From Kocuria turfanensis (GTDB lineage Bacteria; Actinomycetota; Actinomycetes; Actinomycetales; Micrococcaceae), in the NCBI RefSeq assembly GCF_001580365.1, contig NZ_CP014480.1, positions 2,047,008 through 2,111,007 of the forward strand: a stretch of 64,000 nucleotides of DNA. Reading direction: 5' to 3'. This document shows positions 17,141 to 25,505 of the stretch, one piece after another (the first letter of the stretch is position 1; every line of letters starts with the position of its first letter). The notes under the pieces are model-generated. The model did no database searches. It saw nothing but the letters and a program-made list of their open reading frames with translations, and was not told the DNA's origin. A program made the translations under genes and the position numbers.

Positions 17141-17157
17141 ATACCCCCCCAGGGTAT
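17141..17157 (+). promoter_or_regulatory. CsoR-type operator upstream of the copper chaperone
   Basis: ATACCCCCCCAGGGTAT, one base longer than the sulfur-island boxes but of the same design, 56 bp before the copZ-like ATG. It may be read by the CstR-like repressor at 1125 or by a true copper CsoR elsewhere in the genome. It shows that the chaperone has a promoter separate from the broken kinase operon. Confidence 0.75.
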
Positions 17158-17212
17158 ATACCTGAGAGGCGAGGGGCGTTCCCCGTTCCCTCACGATCCG
17201 AAGGAGCCCACC

Positions 17213-17551
17213 ATGACCAGCTCGCCCCGCCACCCCCTGCCGATGGCCGCCACCGGTTGCGCCTGCTGCGCTCCCACCTCTGTCCCCGAGGAAGCGGGGA
17301 CTGCCGTCGAGGCGCAGTCGCCGTCCTCGGACGGCACCGCCACGACCTACCAGGTGGAGGGCATGACCTGCGGCCACTGCGCCGGCCGGGTCACCGAGGC
17401 CCTCACGGCGTTGGAGGGGGTCCTTGACGTGCAGATCGACCTCGTAGCCGGCGAGGCTTCGGCCGTTACCGTGACCAGCACCACCCCTGTCGCAGAGGAA
17501 TCCGTGCGCGCCGCAGTGGCGCGTGCAGGATATGCGGTCACCTCTTCCTGA
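17213..17551 (+). CDS. copZ: CopZ-like heavy-metal-associated copper chaperone
   Basis: 112 residues. The C-terminal HMA domain (about 45-110) has the Cu(I)-binding loop MTCGHC (Cys53, Cys56) and the family pattern ALEGVLDVQIDL. An N-terminal extension of 45 residues contains a further CACC cluster (Cys16, 18, 19), unusual for CopZ and possibly a second metal site. It starts behind AAGGAG. No P-type copper ATPase is found in the window, so its client pump must be elsewhere. Likely controlled by the CsoR-type box upstream. Confidence 0.88.
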   Translation: MTSSPRHPLPMAATGCACCAPTSVPEEAGTAVEAQSPSSDGTATTYQVEGMTCGHCAGRVTEALTALEGVLDVQIDLVAGEASAVTVTSTTPVAEESVRAAVARAGYAVTSS

Positions 17552-17651
17552 GCGTGCCGGGACCGGATCCCCCACGGCCCGACCCGGCTCCCGGTCTCCA
17601 GGCCCTGCCTGGGGCCACCACCACCCGACTACCCCACGTAAGGACATCCCC

Positions 17652-18317
17652 ATGAACCGAGCCTCTTCCCTCACCGCCGTGGCCCTCGCCTCTGCCCTGG
17701 CCCTGGCCGGCTGCGGCACCGGAGGCGGAGAGAACACTGACGCGGCCTCCGAGACCACCAGCTCCACAGCTGCCGCCACCGGGGCCGGCAGCGCCTCGAG
17801 CACCCCGTCGGGCGCTACCTCAGGGGAACCGATCGCTGAAGAGCACAACGACGACGACGTGATGTTCGCGCAGATGATGATCCCGCACCACGAGCAGGCC
17901 GTGGACATGAGCGAGATCCTGCTGGCCAAGGACGACGTCCCCGCCGATGTCCGGGCCTTCGCCCAGAAGGTCGTCGATGCCCAGGGCCCGGAGATCGAGC
18001 GCATGAACCAGATGCTGCGGACCTGGGAAGCGCCGATGCCCGGCGAGGACTCCACGTCCATGGGCCACGGGGCCGGCGGGATGATGAGCGAGGAGGACAT
18101 GGGCATGCTCAACGATGCGCAGGGGACGGACGCGGCCCGGCTGTACCTGGAGCAGATGACCGTCCACCACGAGGGCGCGGTCGAGATGGCCCGGGACCAG
18201 GTCGAGCAGGGGCAGAACCCCCAGGCCGTCGAGCTCGCCCGCCAGGTGGTCGAGGACCAGGAGGCGGAGATCACCGAGATGGAGCAGATGCTCCAGGAGC
18301 TGCCGGACGGTTCCTGA
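17652..18317 (+). CDS. DUF305 copper-associated lipoprotein
   Basis: 221 residues. Signal peptide with lipobox LALAGCG (Cys about 21), a Ser/Thr/Gly-rich linker, then two DUF305 repeats, each with the metal-ligand pattern MM.PHHEQAVDMSE and MTVHHEGAVEMAR, plus a Met/His stretch around MGHGAGGMM. DUF305 proteins are ferritin-like four-helix extracytoplasmic proteins often found in copper loci. It is predicted to bind copper at the outer face of the membrane. It precedes the SHOCT and multicopper oxidase genes in one direction. Confidence 0.88.
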   Translation: MNRASSLTAVALASALALAGCGTGGGENTDAASETTSSTAAATGAGSASSTPSGATSGEPIAEEHNDDDVMFAQMMIPHHEQAVDMSEILLAKDDVPADVRAFAQKVVDAQGPEIERMNQMLRTWEAPMPGEDSTSMGHGAGGMMSEEDMGMLNDAQGTDAARLYLEQMTVHHEGAVEMARDQVEQGQNPQAVELARQVVEDQEAEITEMEQMLQELPDGS

Positions 18318-18396
18318 CCGCCCCGGTGACCGGCGTCGCCGCCCACGGGCGGCGCTCTGCAGGAAGCAACGAACCGATCGATGAAGGAGGACCGCG

Positions 18397-18672
18397 ATGA
18401 TGTGGGGCGACGGCATGGGAGGAGGCATGGGCTGGATGTGGATCTTCTGGCTCCTGCTGATCCTGGGCACGGTGGTGCTGATCTTCGTGCTCGTGAAGGC
18501 GTTCACCGGGAACTCGGGCGGCGGGACCCGGCAGGGCGGGAGCGCCCCGCCACCGACGGGTGCCGGCCCGCGCCGGTCCCGGGAGATCCTCGAGGAGCGC
18601 TACGCGCGCGGGGAGATCAGCACCGAGGAGTACCGCGAGCGGCTGCGGACCCTGGACGAGGGCGACCGGTGA
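18397..18672 (+). CDS. Small Met/Gly-rich membrane protein with SHOCT domain
   Basis: 91 residues. MMWGDGMGGGMGWMWIFW opens a Met- and Gly-rich start that runs into one membrane helix (to about residue 36), then a disordered Gly/Pro linker and a C-terminal SHOCT motif (REILEERYARGEISTEEYRE). SHOCT is a short helical pair of unknown role. Such proteins commonly sit next to copper oxidases. Its stop overlaps the GTG start of the oxidase, so the two are co-translated. Confidence 0.85.
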   Translation: MMWGDGMGGGMGWMWIFWLLLILGTVVLIFVLVKAFTGNSGGGTRQGGSAPPPTGAGPRRSREILEERYARGEISTEEYRERLRTLDEGDR

Positions 18673-20156
18673 GCCCGCTGACGCGCCGGCAGCTGCTGGC
18701 CCTGGGCGCGGCCGGGGCCGGCGCCGCGGCCGCGGGCGGGGCCGGGCTGTGGTGGACCGGCGGCGGCGGCCAGGCCCTCGGCGGCGGCCGGGAGCTGGTG
18801 CAGCCCGAGGTGCTGTCCAGCCGCGACGGGGCCCTGGACCTGGCCCTGGAGGCAGCCCCCGCCCGGGTGCGGATCGGGGCGCGCACCGCGCACGTGCAGG
18901 CGTTCAACGGCTCCCTGCCCGGGCCCACCCTGCGGGTCCGCCCCGGCGACACGCTCCGGGTGGCGATGACCAACGGCCTGGACGACCCGACGAACCTGCA
19001 CGTGCACGGCCTGCACGTCTCCCCGCAGGACAACGGGGACAACCCCTTCGTGAGCATCGCCCCCGGGGAGACCTTCGACTACGAGTACGTCCTGCCGGGC
19101 GACCACCCGCCGGGCACCTACTGGTACCACCCGCACCACCACGGCCACGTGGCCGACCAGCTCGCCGCCGGGCTCTACGGGGCCATCGTCGTCGAGGACC
19201 CCGACCCCGTCCCGGTGGCCCGGGAGCGGGTCCTGGTCGTCTCCGACATCACCCTGGACGCCTCCGGGAACCTCGCCGAGGTCTCCCCGCCGCAGCAGAT
19301 GATGGGCCGGGAGGGCGAGACCGTGCTGGTCAATGGTCAGGTCCGTCCCGAGGCCACCGCCGCACCCGGGGAGCGGGAGCTGTGGCGGGTCGTCAACGCC
19401 TGCCCATCCCGGTACCTGCGCCTGACCCTCGACGGCCAGACCCTGCGGCTGTCCGGCCGCGACCTCGGCCGGCTGCCCGAGCCGGTCGAGCTCACCGAGG
19501 TGACCCTGGCGCCGGGCAACCGGGTGGAGCTGCTGGTGGACACCCGTGAGGGCACCTCCACCCTGGTGGCCGCCCCGGTGGACCGCGGCAGCATGGACGG
19601 GATGATGGGCGGGGCCATGCCCGGGGACGGCCCCGGCAACGACGAGCCGATCGAGCTGCTCACCCTCGAGGTCGCCGGGGACCGGGCCGGGGACGCCGGG
19701 CCCGTGCCCGCCGGCCCGTCCCTGCGGGATCTGCGCGAGGAGCCGGTCGAGGCCCGGCGCACCCTGGACTTCGCCATGGGCATGGGAGGGATGGGCGGGA
19801 TGATGGGCAGCATGCGCGGGCCCGGGCAGATGATGTCCTTCACGATCGACGGGCAGCAGTTCGACGCCGAGCGCACCGACCAGCGGGTCCGGGTGGGCAC
19901 CGTGGAGGAGTGGACCCTGGTCAACTCCAGCCCCATGGACCACCCGATGCACCTGCACGTGTGGCCGATGCAGGTCGTGTCCGAGGCAGGCCGCGACGTC
20001 CCCGGACCGCGGTGGCAGGACGTGGTCAACATCCCCGCCTTCGGGGAGGTCACGGTCCGGGTGGCCTTCGAGGACTTCGGCGGCCGCACCGTCTACCACT
20101 GCCACATCCTCGACCACGAGGACCTCGGCATGATGGGCACCGTGGCGGCCCGCTGA
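18669..20156 (+). CDS. Tat-exported multicopper oxidase (CueO/CopA type)
   Basis: 495 residues. A twin-arginine signal (LTRRQLLALGAAGAGAAAAGG) is followed by three cupredoxin domains. The four copper-ligand blocks are present: LHVHGLHV, YWYHPHHHGH, HPMHLHVW and YHCHILDHEDLGMM. Two Met-rich loops (around MDGMMGGAMPG and MGMGGMGGMMGSM) resemble the cuprous-oxidase gate of CueO. It should oxidise Cu(I) outside the membrane to less toxic Cu(II), with O2 reduced to water. GTG start coupled to the SHOCT gene. Confidence 0.92.
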   Translation: MSPLTRRQLLALGAAGAGAAAAGGAGLWWTGGGGQALGGGRELVQPEVLSSRDGALDLALEAAPARVRIGARTAHVQAFNGSLPGPTLRVRPGDTLRVAMTNGLDDPTNLHVHGLHVSPQDNGDNPFVSIAPGETFDYEYVLPGDHPPGTYWYHPHHHGHVADQLAAGLYGAIVVEDPDPVPVARERVLVVSDITLDASGNLAEVSPPQQMMGREGETVLVNGQVRPEATAAPGERELWRVVNACPSRYLRLTLDGQTLRLSGRDLGRLPEPVELTEVTLAPGNRVELLVDTREGTSTLVAAPVDRGSMDGMMGGAMPGDGPGNDEPIELLTLEVAGDRAGDAGPVPAGPSLRDLREEPVEARRTLDFAMGMGGMGGMMGSMRGPGQMMSFTIDGQQFDAERTDQRVRVGTVEEWTLVNSSPMDHPMHLHVWPMQVVSEAGRDVPGPRWQDVVNIPAFGEVTVRVAFEDFGGRTVYHCHILDHEDLGMMGTVAAR

Positions 20157-20244
20157 GCACCGTGGGCTCGGCCCACCGACCCTGTCCGAACCACCCCACC
20201 GCCGGGGGCGTTCGCCGCCCGGCAGGAAGGACGTGCACCTCCTC

Positions 20245-21576
20245 ATGGACCACGACACGCAGACGCAGCAGAAACTCTCCCTGACCGGTTCCGTCGCCGT
20301 CGGGACGGGGGTGATGATCGGCGCGGGCATCTTCGCCCTCGTGGGGCAGGTCGCCGAACTGGCCGGCGGCTGGGTGCCCTGGGCGTTCCTCGCCGGCGCC
20401 GTGGTCGTGGCGTTCAGCTCCTACTCCTACATCCGCTACTCGGCCACCAACCCGTCCTCCGGCGGGATCGCGATGCTGCTCAAGGCCGCCTACGGCCCGG
20501 GGGTTCTCGCCGGGTCCTTCTCCCTGTTCATGTACGTGTCGATGATCCTGGCCGAGTCCCTGCTGGGCCGCACCTTCGCCTCCTACCTGCTGCGCCCCTT
20601 CGGCCTGCAGGGCTCCGAGGTGTGGGTGGCGGTACTGGCGGTGGTGGCGATCGTGGCCGCCGCCCTGGTCAACCTGGTGGGCAACCGATGGGTGGAGCGC
20701 TCCGCCACGGTGACCGCGGCGCTCAAGATCGTCGGGATCGCCGTGCTGGCGATCGCCGGCATCCTCGCCGCCGGGGTGTCCTCCCTGGGCCGGCTGTTCA
20801 CCGCCGCCGACCGCACCCCGCCGGAGACGGGATGGCTGGGCTTCCTGGCCGGGACCACCCTGTGCATCCTGGCGTACAAGGGCTTCACCACGATCACCAA
20901 CCAGGGCGCCGACCTGCAGCAGCCGGAGCGCAACATCGGCCGCTCCATCATGATCTCCCTCGCCCTGTGCACCGTGCTCTACCTGCTGATCACCGTCGCG
21001 GTGACCGGCAGCCTGACCGTGCCGCAGATCGTCGAGGCCCGGGACTACGCCCTGGCCGAGGCGGCCGAGCCGATGTTCGGCGCCTGGGGCGTGACGCTGA
21101 CCGTGGTGATCGCCGTGGTCGCGACCCTGTCGGGGCTCATCGCGAGCCTGTTCTCGGTCTCGAAGCTCTACGACATGCTCCGCGACATGGGCCAGGCCCC
21201 CGGGCTGCCGGGGAAGGAGGGCCACCAGTCCCTCTACATCACGGCGGGACTGGCCATCGTCATGGCGGCCTTCTTCGACCTGTCCCAGATCGCCTCCCTC
21301 GGCGCCATCCTGTACCTGGCCATGGACATCGCCATCCACCTCGGCATCCTCCGCCACCTCAAGGACGACGTCGGGGCCAAACCGTGGATCCCCTGGGTCG
21401 CGATCGCCCTCGACGTCGCGGTGCTCGTGCCGTTCGTGCTGCTGAAATCCCAGTCGGACCCGTTCACCCTGGTGATCACCGCCGTGGTGGCCCTGGTCAT
21501 CGTCGTGGCGCAGTGGTTCACCGTGCGGCACCGCTCCGACGAGGACGCGCGGCAGGGCGAGCACGAACAGCACTGA
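20245..21576 (+). CDS. APC-superfamily amino acid permease
   Basis: About 443 residues, 12 hydrophobic helices. Opens with the APC hallmark GTGVMIGAGIFALVGQVAELAGG and has the second-helix pair NPSSGGIAMLLKAAYGP. Imports or exchanges amino acids or amines; substrate unknown. Start is unsure: ATG 20245 has AGGAAGG 14 bp away, while GTG 20233 is too close to it; I use the ATG. It follows the oxidase by 88 bp in the same direction. Confidence 0.85.
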   Translation: MDHDTQTQQKLSLTGSVAVGTGVMIGAGIFALVGQVAELAGGWVPWAFLAGAVVVAFSSYSYIRYSATNPSSGGIAMLLKAAYGPGVLAGSFSLFMYVSMILAESLLGRTFASYLLRPFGLQGSEVWVAVLAVVAIVAAALVNLVGNRWVERSATVTAALKIVGIAVLAIAGILAAGVSSLGRLFTAADRTPPETGWLGFLAGTTLCILAYKGFTTITNQGADLQQPERNIGRSIMISLALCTVLYLLITVAVTGSLTVPQIVEARDYALAEAAEPMFGAWGVTLTVVIAVVATLSGLIASLFSVSKLYDMLRDMGQAPGLPGKEGHQSLYITAGLAIVMAAFFDLSQIASLGAILYLAMDIAIHLGILRHLKDDVGAKPWIPWVAIALDVAVLVPFVLLKSQSDPFTLVITAVVALVIVVAQWFTVRHRSDEDARQGEHEQH

Positions 21577-21640
21577 GGACCGGTGAGCCGCCCCGGAACC
21601 CGGGGACCGGAAGAACAAGAACCAACGACGGAGGTCGATC

Positions 21641-22516
21641 ATGGACGTACTGCTGACAGTTCTGGGGATCGTGGTCATCGTGGCCGGGCTGATGGACATG
21701 TTCCACACCCTGTTGCACCCCAGCGGTCAGGGACGTCTGAGCCGGCTGGTGCTCTCCACGGTGTGGAGGGTCTCGAAGGTCACCGGTCACCGGGCCGGCT
21801 CCGCGGTGGGGCCGGCGGCGATGGTGGCCGTGGTGCTCCTCTGGGTGGTGCTGCAAGCAGCGGGGTGGGCGCTGATCTACTACCCGCACGTCCCGGGCGG
21901 GTTCATGTACTCCTCCGGCATCGACGCGGCCGCCTACCCGGACGCGGTCGAGGCCGTCTACGTCTCCGTGGTGACGCTGTCGACGCTGGGCTACGGGGAC
22001 GTGGTGGCCACCGACCCGTGGATCCGGGTCGCTTCCCCGTTCGAGGCCTTGACCGGGTTCGCTCTGTTGACCGCGGCGCTGACGTGGTTCACGCAGATCT
22101 ATCCTCCCCTGATGCGGCGCCGGGCGCTGGCCCTGGAAATCAAGGGCCTGGCCGACGCCGACTATGCCGAGACGATCGGGGAGGTCGAGCCGGCCATCGC
22201 CTCCCGGGTCCTGGATTCCCTGCAGGCGGATCTCACGAAGATCTCCGTGGACTTCACCCAGCACACCGAGGGCTTCTACTTCCAGGAGAGCAACCCCGAC
22301 CTGTCCCTGGCCCGCCAGCTGCCGTATGCGCTGCGGCTCCGTGATGCGGCCATGGCCCGGTCCGAACCGGCGGTGCGGCTGAGCGCCCAGCGGCTGTCCT
22401 CGGCCCTGAACCAGCTCGGGTCCGAGATCAAGGACGACTTCGTGGGCACCGGGGAGCACCCCGGTGAGGTCTTCGCCGCCTATGCGGCCGAGCACGGCCA
22501 GACCACCCGGGCCTGA
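21641..22516 (+). CDS. Two-helix potassium channel family protein
   Basis: 291 residues. Hydrophobic segments at about 3-22, 58-82 and 126-152 bracket a pore loop with the selectivity filter TLGYGD (115-120), so it should form a K+-selective pore as a tetramer. The C-terminal 130 residues are charged and helical, with no recognisable RCK/TrkA domain. Good GGAGGTCG ribosome site. It ends the plus-strand run and converges with nuoN. Confidence 0.85.
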   Translation: MDVLLTVLGIVVIVAGLMDMFHTLLHPSGQGRLSRLVLSTVWRVSKVTGHRAGSAVGPAAMVAVVLLWVVLQAAGWALIYYPHVPGGFMYSSGIDAAAYPDAVEAVYVSVVTLSTLGYGDVVATDPWIRVASPFEALTGFALLTAALTWFTQIYPPLMRRRALALEIKGLADADYAETIGEVEPAIASRVLDSLQADLTKISVDFTQHTEGFYFQESNPDLSLARQLPYALRLRDAAMARSEPAVRLSAQRLSSALNQLGSEIKDDFVGTGEHPGEVFAAYAAEHGQTTRA

Positions 22517-22571
22517 GTTCGCCCCTCTCGGCGTTGCACACGGGCGGTCCGGGGCGCGGAGGTCGCCGCAC

Positions 22572-23993
22572 CTACATGACCACGGGGCCCTCGAGGGCAG
22601 CCCACAGGACACCGGCCAGGACACCCAGCACCAGGCTCGCGACCGCGGCGACCCCGGCGGTGACGGCCGGCCAGGCGGCCGCCCCGCCGCGACCGGGGAA
22701 CCCCGCCGTGTGCTGGTCCGGGCGGGCGAAGACGGGGGCGAACCAGCGCAGGTAGTAGAAGAGGCTGAGCACGCTGCTGAGCATCACCACCAGCACCAGC
22801 CAACCGTGCCCACCGTCCCAGGCGGCGGTGGCGGTGGTGAGCTTGCCGACGAACACGGCCAGCGGCGGGGTGCCCACCAGCCCCAGCAGCGCCACCAGCA
22901 GGGCCAGCCCCAGCCCGGGACGGGCCCGTGCAAGGCCCCGGTAGTCGGCCAGCTCCCGGTGCTCGGGCAGCGTGGCGGTGACGGCGAAGGCGGCGACGTT
23001 GGTGAGCGCGTAGGCGGCGAGGTAGAACAGCAGCGAGGGCAGGGCCAGGTCGCTGCGCCCGGCCGCGGCCACGGGCACGAGCAGGAACCCGACCTGGGCC
23101 ACCGTCGACCACCCCAGCAGCCGGCGGGGGTCGGTCTGCCAGTAGGCCGCGAGGTTGCCCAGGACCATCGAGGCGGTGGCCAGCAGCGCCGCGACGAGCA
23201 GCCAGGAGCCGTCCCCGGCGGAGACCGTGGCCACGAGCCGGTACACGGCCACCAGCGCCCCCACCTTGGGCACGGTGGTGAGGAACGTGGCGGCGGTGGC
23301 CCCGGTGCCCTGGGCGGCGTCGGGAACCCAGAAGTGGAAGGGCACCCCACCGGCCTTGAAGAGCAGCCCGGCGAGCACGCCCAGCACGCCCGCGCCCACG
23401 GCCGCGGCCGGGGCGGCGGGCAGCTCCTCCTGGAGCAGGGCGTAATCGGTGCCGCCGGCCAGGGCGTAGAGCACGGTGACCCCGGCCATGAGCAGGATCC
23501 CGGACAGCGCCCCCATGAGATAGGTCTTCATGGCGGCCTCGGCCCCGGCGCGGCCGCCGGTCAGCCCGACGATCCCGTACAGGGGGATGCTGGCCAGCAG
23601 GAACCCCACGATCAGCACGAGCAGGTCGGTGGACCCGGCCAGGACCATCACCCCGGTGGTGGCCAGGAGCAGCAGCGCGTACGTGTCCGACTCCCGCGGG
23701 GACCCGGCGATCTCCCCGGAGGCCACCCCCAGCACCAGCAGGGTGGTCAAGGCGGCGATCACCCGGGCGGCACCGGTGGCGGTGTCCACGGTGAAGGTGC
23801 CGCTGAAGGCGCTCTGCGCGGGTCCGGCCATGGCGAGGGCCGCGGCGGTCGCGGCACCCAGCAGGGCCAGGGCTGCGGCTGCGCGGGCGATCCACTGGCG
23901 TCGCCGGGGCAGGAACGATCCGCCCAGCAGCACCACCAGCGCGCCGAGGAAGACGAGGATCTCGGGCAGCAGCAGCTCGGGGCGCATCTGCAT
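22572..23993 (-). CDS. nuoN: Complex I-like proton channel subunit NuoN
   Basis: 473 residues, about 14 helices, member of the antiporter-like subunits. The helix-7/8 region FKAGGVPFHFWVPDAAQG carries the conserved Lys and the HFWVPDA motif. A GTG at 24005 is in frame, but GGTGGAG there is a perfectly spaced ribosome site for ATG 23993, so the latter is used. Last gene of the minus-strand operon. NuoN would translocate H+ (or Na+) in response to conformational drive from the missing or altered peripheral arm. Confidence 0.9.
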   Translation of the reverse strand: MQMRPELLLPEILVFLGALVVLLGGSFLPRRRQWIARAAAALALLGAATAAALAMAGPAQSAFSGTFTVDTATGAARVIAALTTLLVLGVASGEIAGSPRESDTYALLLLATTGVMVLAGSTDLLVLIVGFLLASIPLYGIVGLTGGRAGAEAAMKTYLMGALSGILLMAGVTVLYALAGGTDYALLQEELPAAPAAAVGAGVLGVLAGLLFKAGGVPFHFWVPDAAQGTGATAATFLTTVPKVGALVAVYRLVATVSAGDGSWLLVAALLATASMVLGNLAAYWQTDPRRLLGWSTVAQVGFLLVPVAAAGRSDLALPSLLFYLAAYALTNVAAFAVTATLPEHRELADYRGLARARPGLGLALLVALLGLVGTPPLAVFVGKLTTATAAWDGGHGWLVLVVMLSSVLSLFYYLRWFAPVFARPDQHTAGFPGRGGAAAWPAVTAGVAAVASLVLGVLAGVLWAALEGPVVM

Positions 23994-24008
23994 CGAGGTC
24001 TCCACCGG

Positions 24009-25505
24009 CTACCGTCCCACCAGGCTCACGAGGGCGGCCGAGGCCGGCTCGATCACCTCGAGCAGCACCCGGGGCAGCACGCCGATGAGCAGGGACAGCG
24101 CCAGCAGAGGACCGGCGGACCACAGCTCCTGCGCCCGGAGGTCCTCGAACCCGGGGGTGTGCCCGGCCGCGGGGCCGGTGAAGACCCGCTGCAGCGCCCG
24201 CAGGAACAGGGCGGCGGTGACCAGGATGCCCAGCAGGGCAACCGCGGTGACCGGGGCGACCGCCACGCTGCCGGCGAAGATCTGGAACTCGGCGATGAAC
24301 CCGGAGAACCCGGGCAGACCCAGGGAGGCGAAGGCCCCCACCGCGAACAGCGCCGCGTAGCGCGGGGCGGGGGCGGCCAGCCCGCCGTAGGAGCCCATGT
24401 CGTAGGAGCCGGCCCGGTCCTGCATCACCCCGGCGAGCAGGAACAGGGCGGCGGTGATCAGCCCGTGGCTGACCATCTGCACCACCGCGCCGGTGACCGC
24501 CACGGACCGAGCCTGGGCGGCGTCCTCGGCGAGGACCCCGGCCGCGCCCAGGGCCAGGACGATGTAGCCCATGTGATTGACCGAGGTGTAGGCGATCATC
24601 CGCTTGAGATCCGTCTGGGCCAGGGCCACGAACGCCCCGTAGAGCACCGAGACGACGCCGACGGCCACGATCACCCAGGCCCACGCCCGCCAGGCCTCCG
24701 GCAGGATCGGCATGGCGATGCGCACGAACCCGTAGGTGCCCATCTTCAGCAGCACCCCCGCCAGCACGGCCGAGCCGATGGCCGGGGCGTCGGTGTGGGC
24801 CGGGGGGAGCCAGGTGTGGAAGGGCACGGTGGGGGTCTTCACGGCCAGGCCCACCAGGATCGCCGCGAGCACCAGCCCCCCGGTGAGCGGGTCGCCCGCC
24901 AGCGGCGCCGCGGCGACGAGCTCGGGGATGTCGAAGGTGTGCGGGGCCGCCGCCACGTAGAGCCCGATGAAGCCCAGCAGCAGGGCCAGGGAGCCCAGGA
25001 ACGTGTAGAGGAAGAACTTCAGCGCCGACCGGGCCGCGCTGCCGTGGCCCCACCCGGCGATCACGAAGTACATGCCCACGATGGACAGGTCGAAGAAGAC
25101 GAAGAACAGGATGAGGTCGGCCGCCACGAACACCCCGAGGCTCACGCCCTGCAGGAACAGGAACAGCGCCGCCTGCACGCGCGGCCGGTCCGCGTCCCGC
25201 AGGGCGTAGACGGCGCAGGCCAGGAACACCACGGCCGTCATGGCCAGCAGCGGCAGGGAGAGCCCGTCCACGCCCACGTGGTAGCTGCTGCTGACCCCGG
25301 GGATCCACGGCACCTGCTCCTCGAACGCCAGCCCGTTGGGACCCGGGTCCTCGTAGCCGGCCCACAGCACGCCCACGAGCAGCAGCTCCACGACGGACAC
25401 CACCACCCACGCCCAGCGCGCGGCCGCGGGCCCGATCGCGGGCACAGCGGCCAGGACGGCTGCGGCCAGCAGGGGCAGGAAGACGATCAGACTCAGCATG
25501 CTCAT
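24009..25505 (-). CDS. nuoM: Complex I-like proton channel subunit NuoM
   Basis: 498 residues, about 14 helices. Conserved pieces: YHVGVDGLSLPL, FFDLSIVGMYF, VKTPTVPFHTWLPPAHTDAP with its Lys, and TSVNHMGY. The ATG at 25505 overlaps the nuoL stop (ATGA), so it is preferred over the ATG two codons later. Ion-translocating antiporter-like subunit of the distal membrane arm. Confidence 0.92.
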   Translation of the reverse strand: MSMLSLIVFLPLLAAAVLAAVPAIGPAAARWAWVVVSVVELLLVGVLWAGYEDPGPNGLAFEEQVPWIPGVSSSYHVGVDGLSLPLLAMTAVVFLACAVYALRDADRPRVQAALFLFLQGVSLGVFVAADLILFFVFFDLSIVGMYFVIAGWGHGSAARSALKFFLYTFLGSLALLLGFIGLYVAAAPHTFDIPELVAAAPLAGDPLTGGLVLAAILVGLAVKTPTVPFHTWLPPAHTDAPAIGSAVLAGVLLKMGTYGFVRIAMPILPEAWRAWAWVIVAVGVVSVLYGAFVALAQTDLKRMIAYTSVNHMGYIVLALGAAGVLAEDAAQARSVAVTGAVVQMVSHGLITAALFLLAGVMQDRAGSYDMGSYGGLAAPAPRYAALFAVGAFASLGLPGFSGFIAEFQIFAGSVAVAPVTAVALLGILVTAALFLRALQRVFTGPAAGHTPGFEDLRAQELWSAGPLLALSLLIGVLPRVLLEVIEPASAALVSLVGR

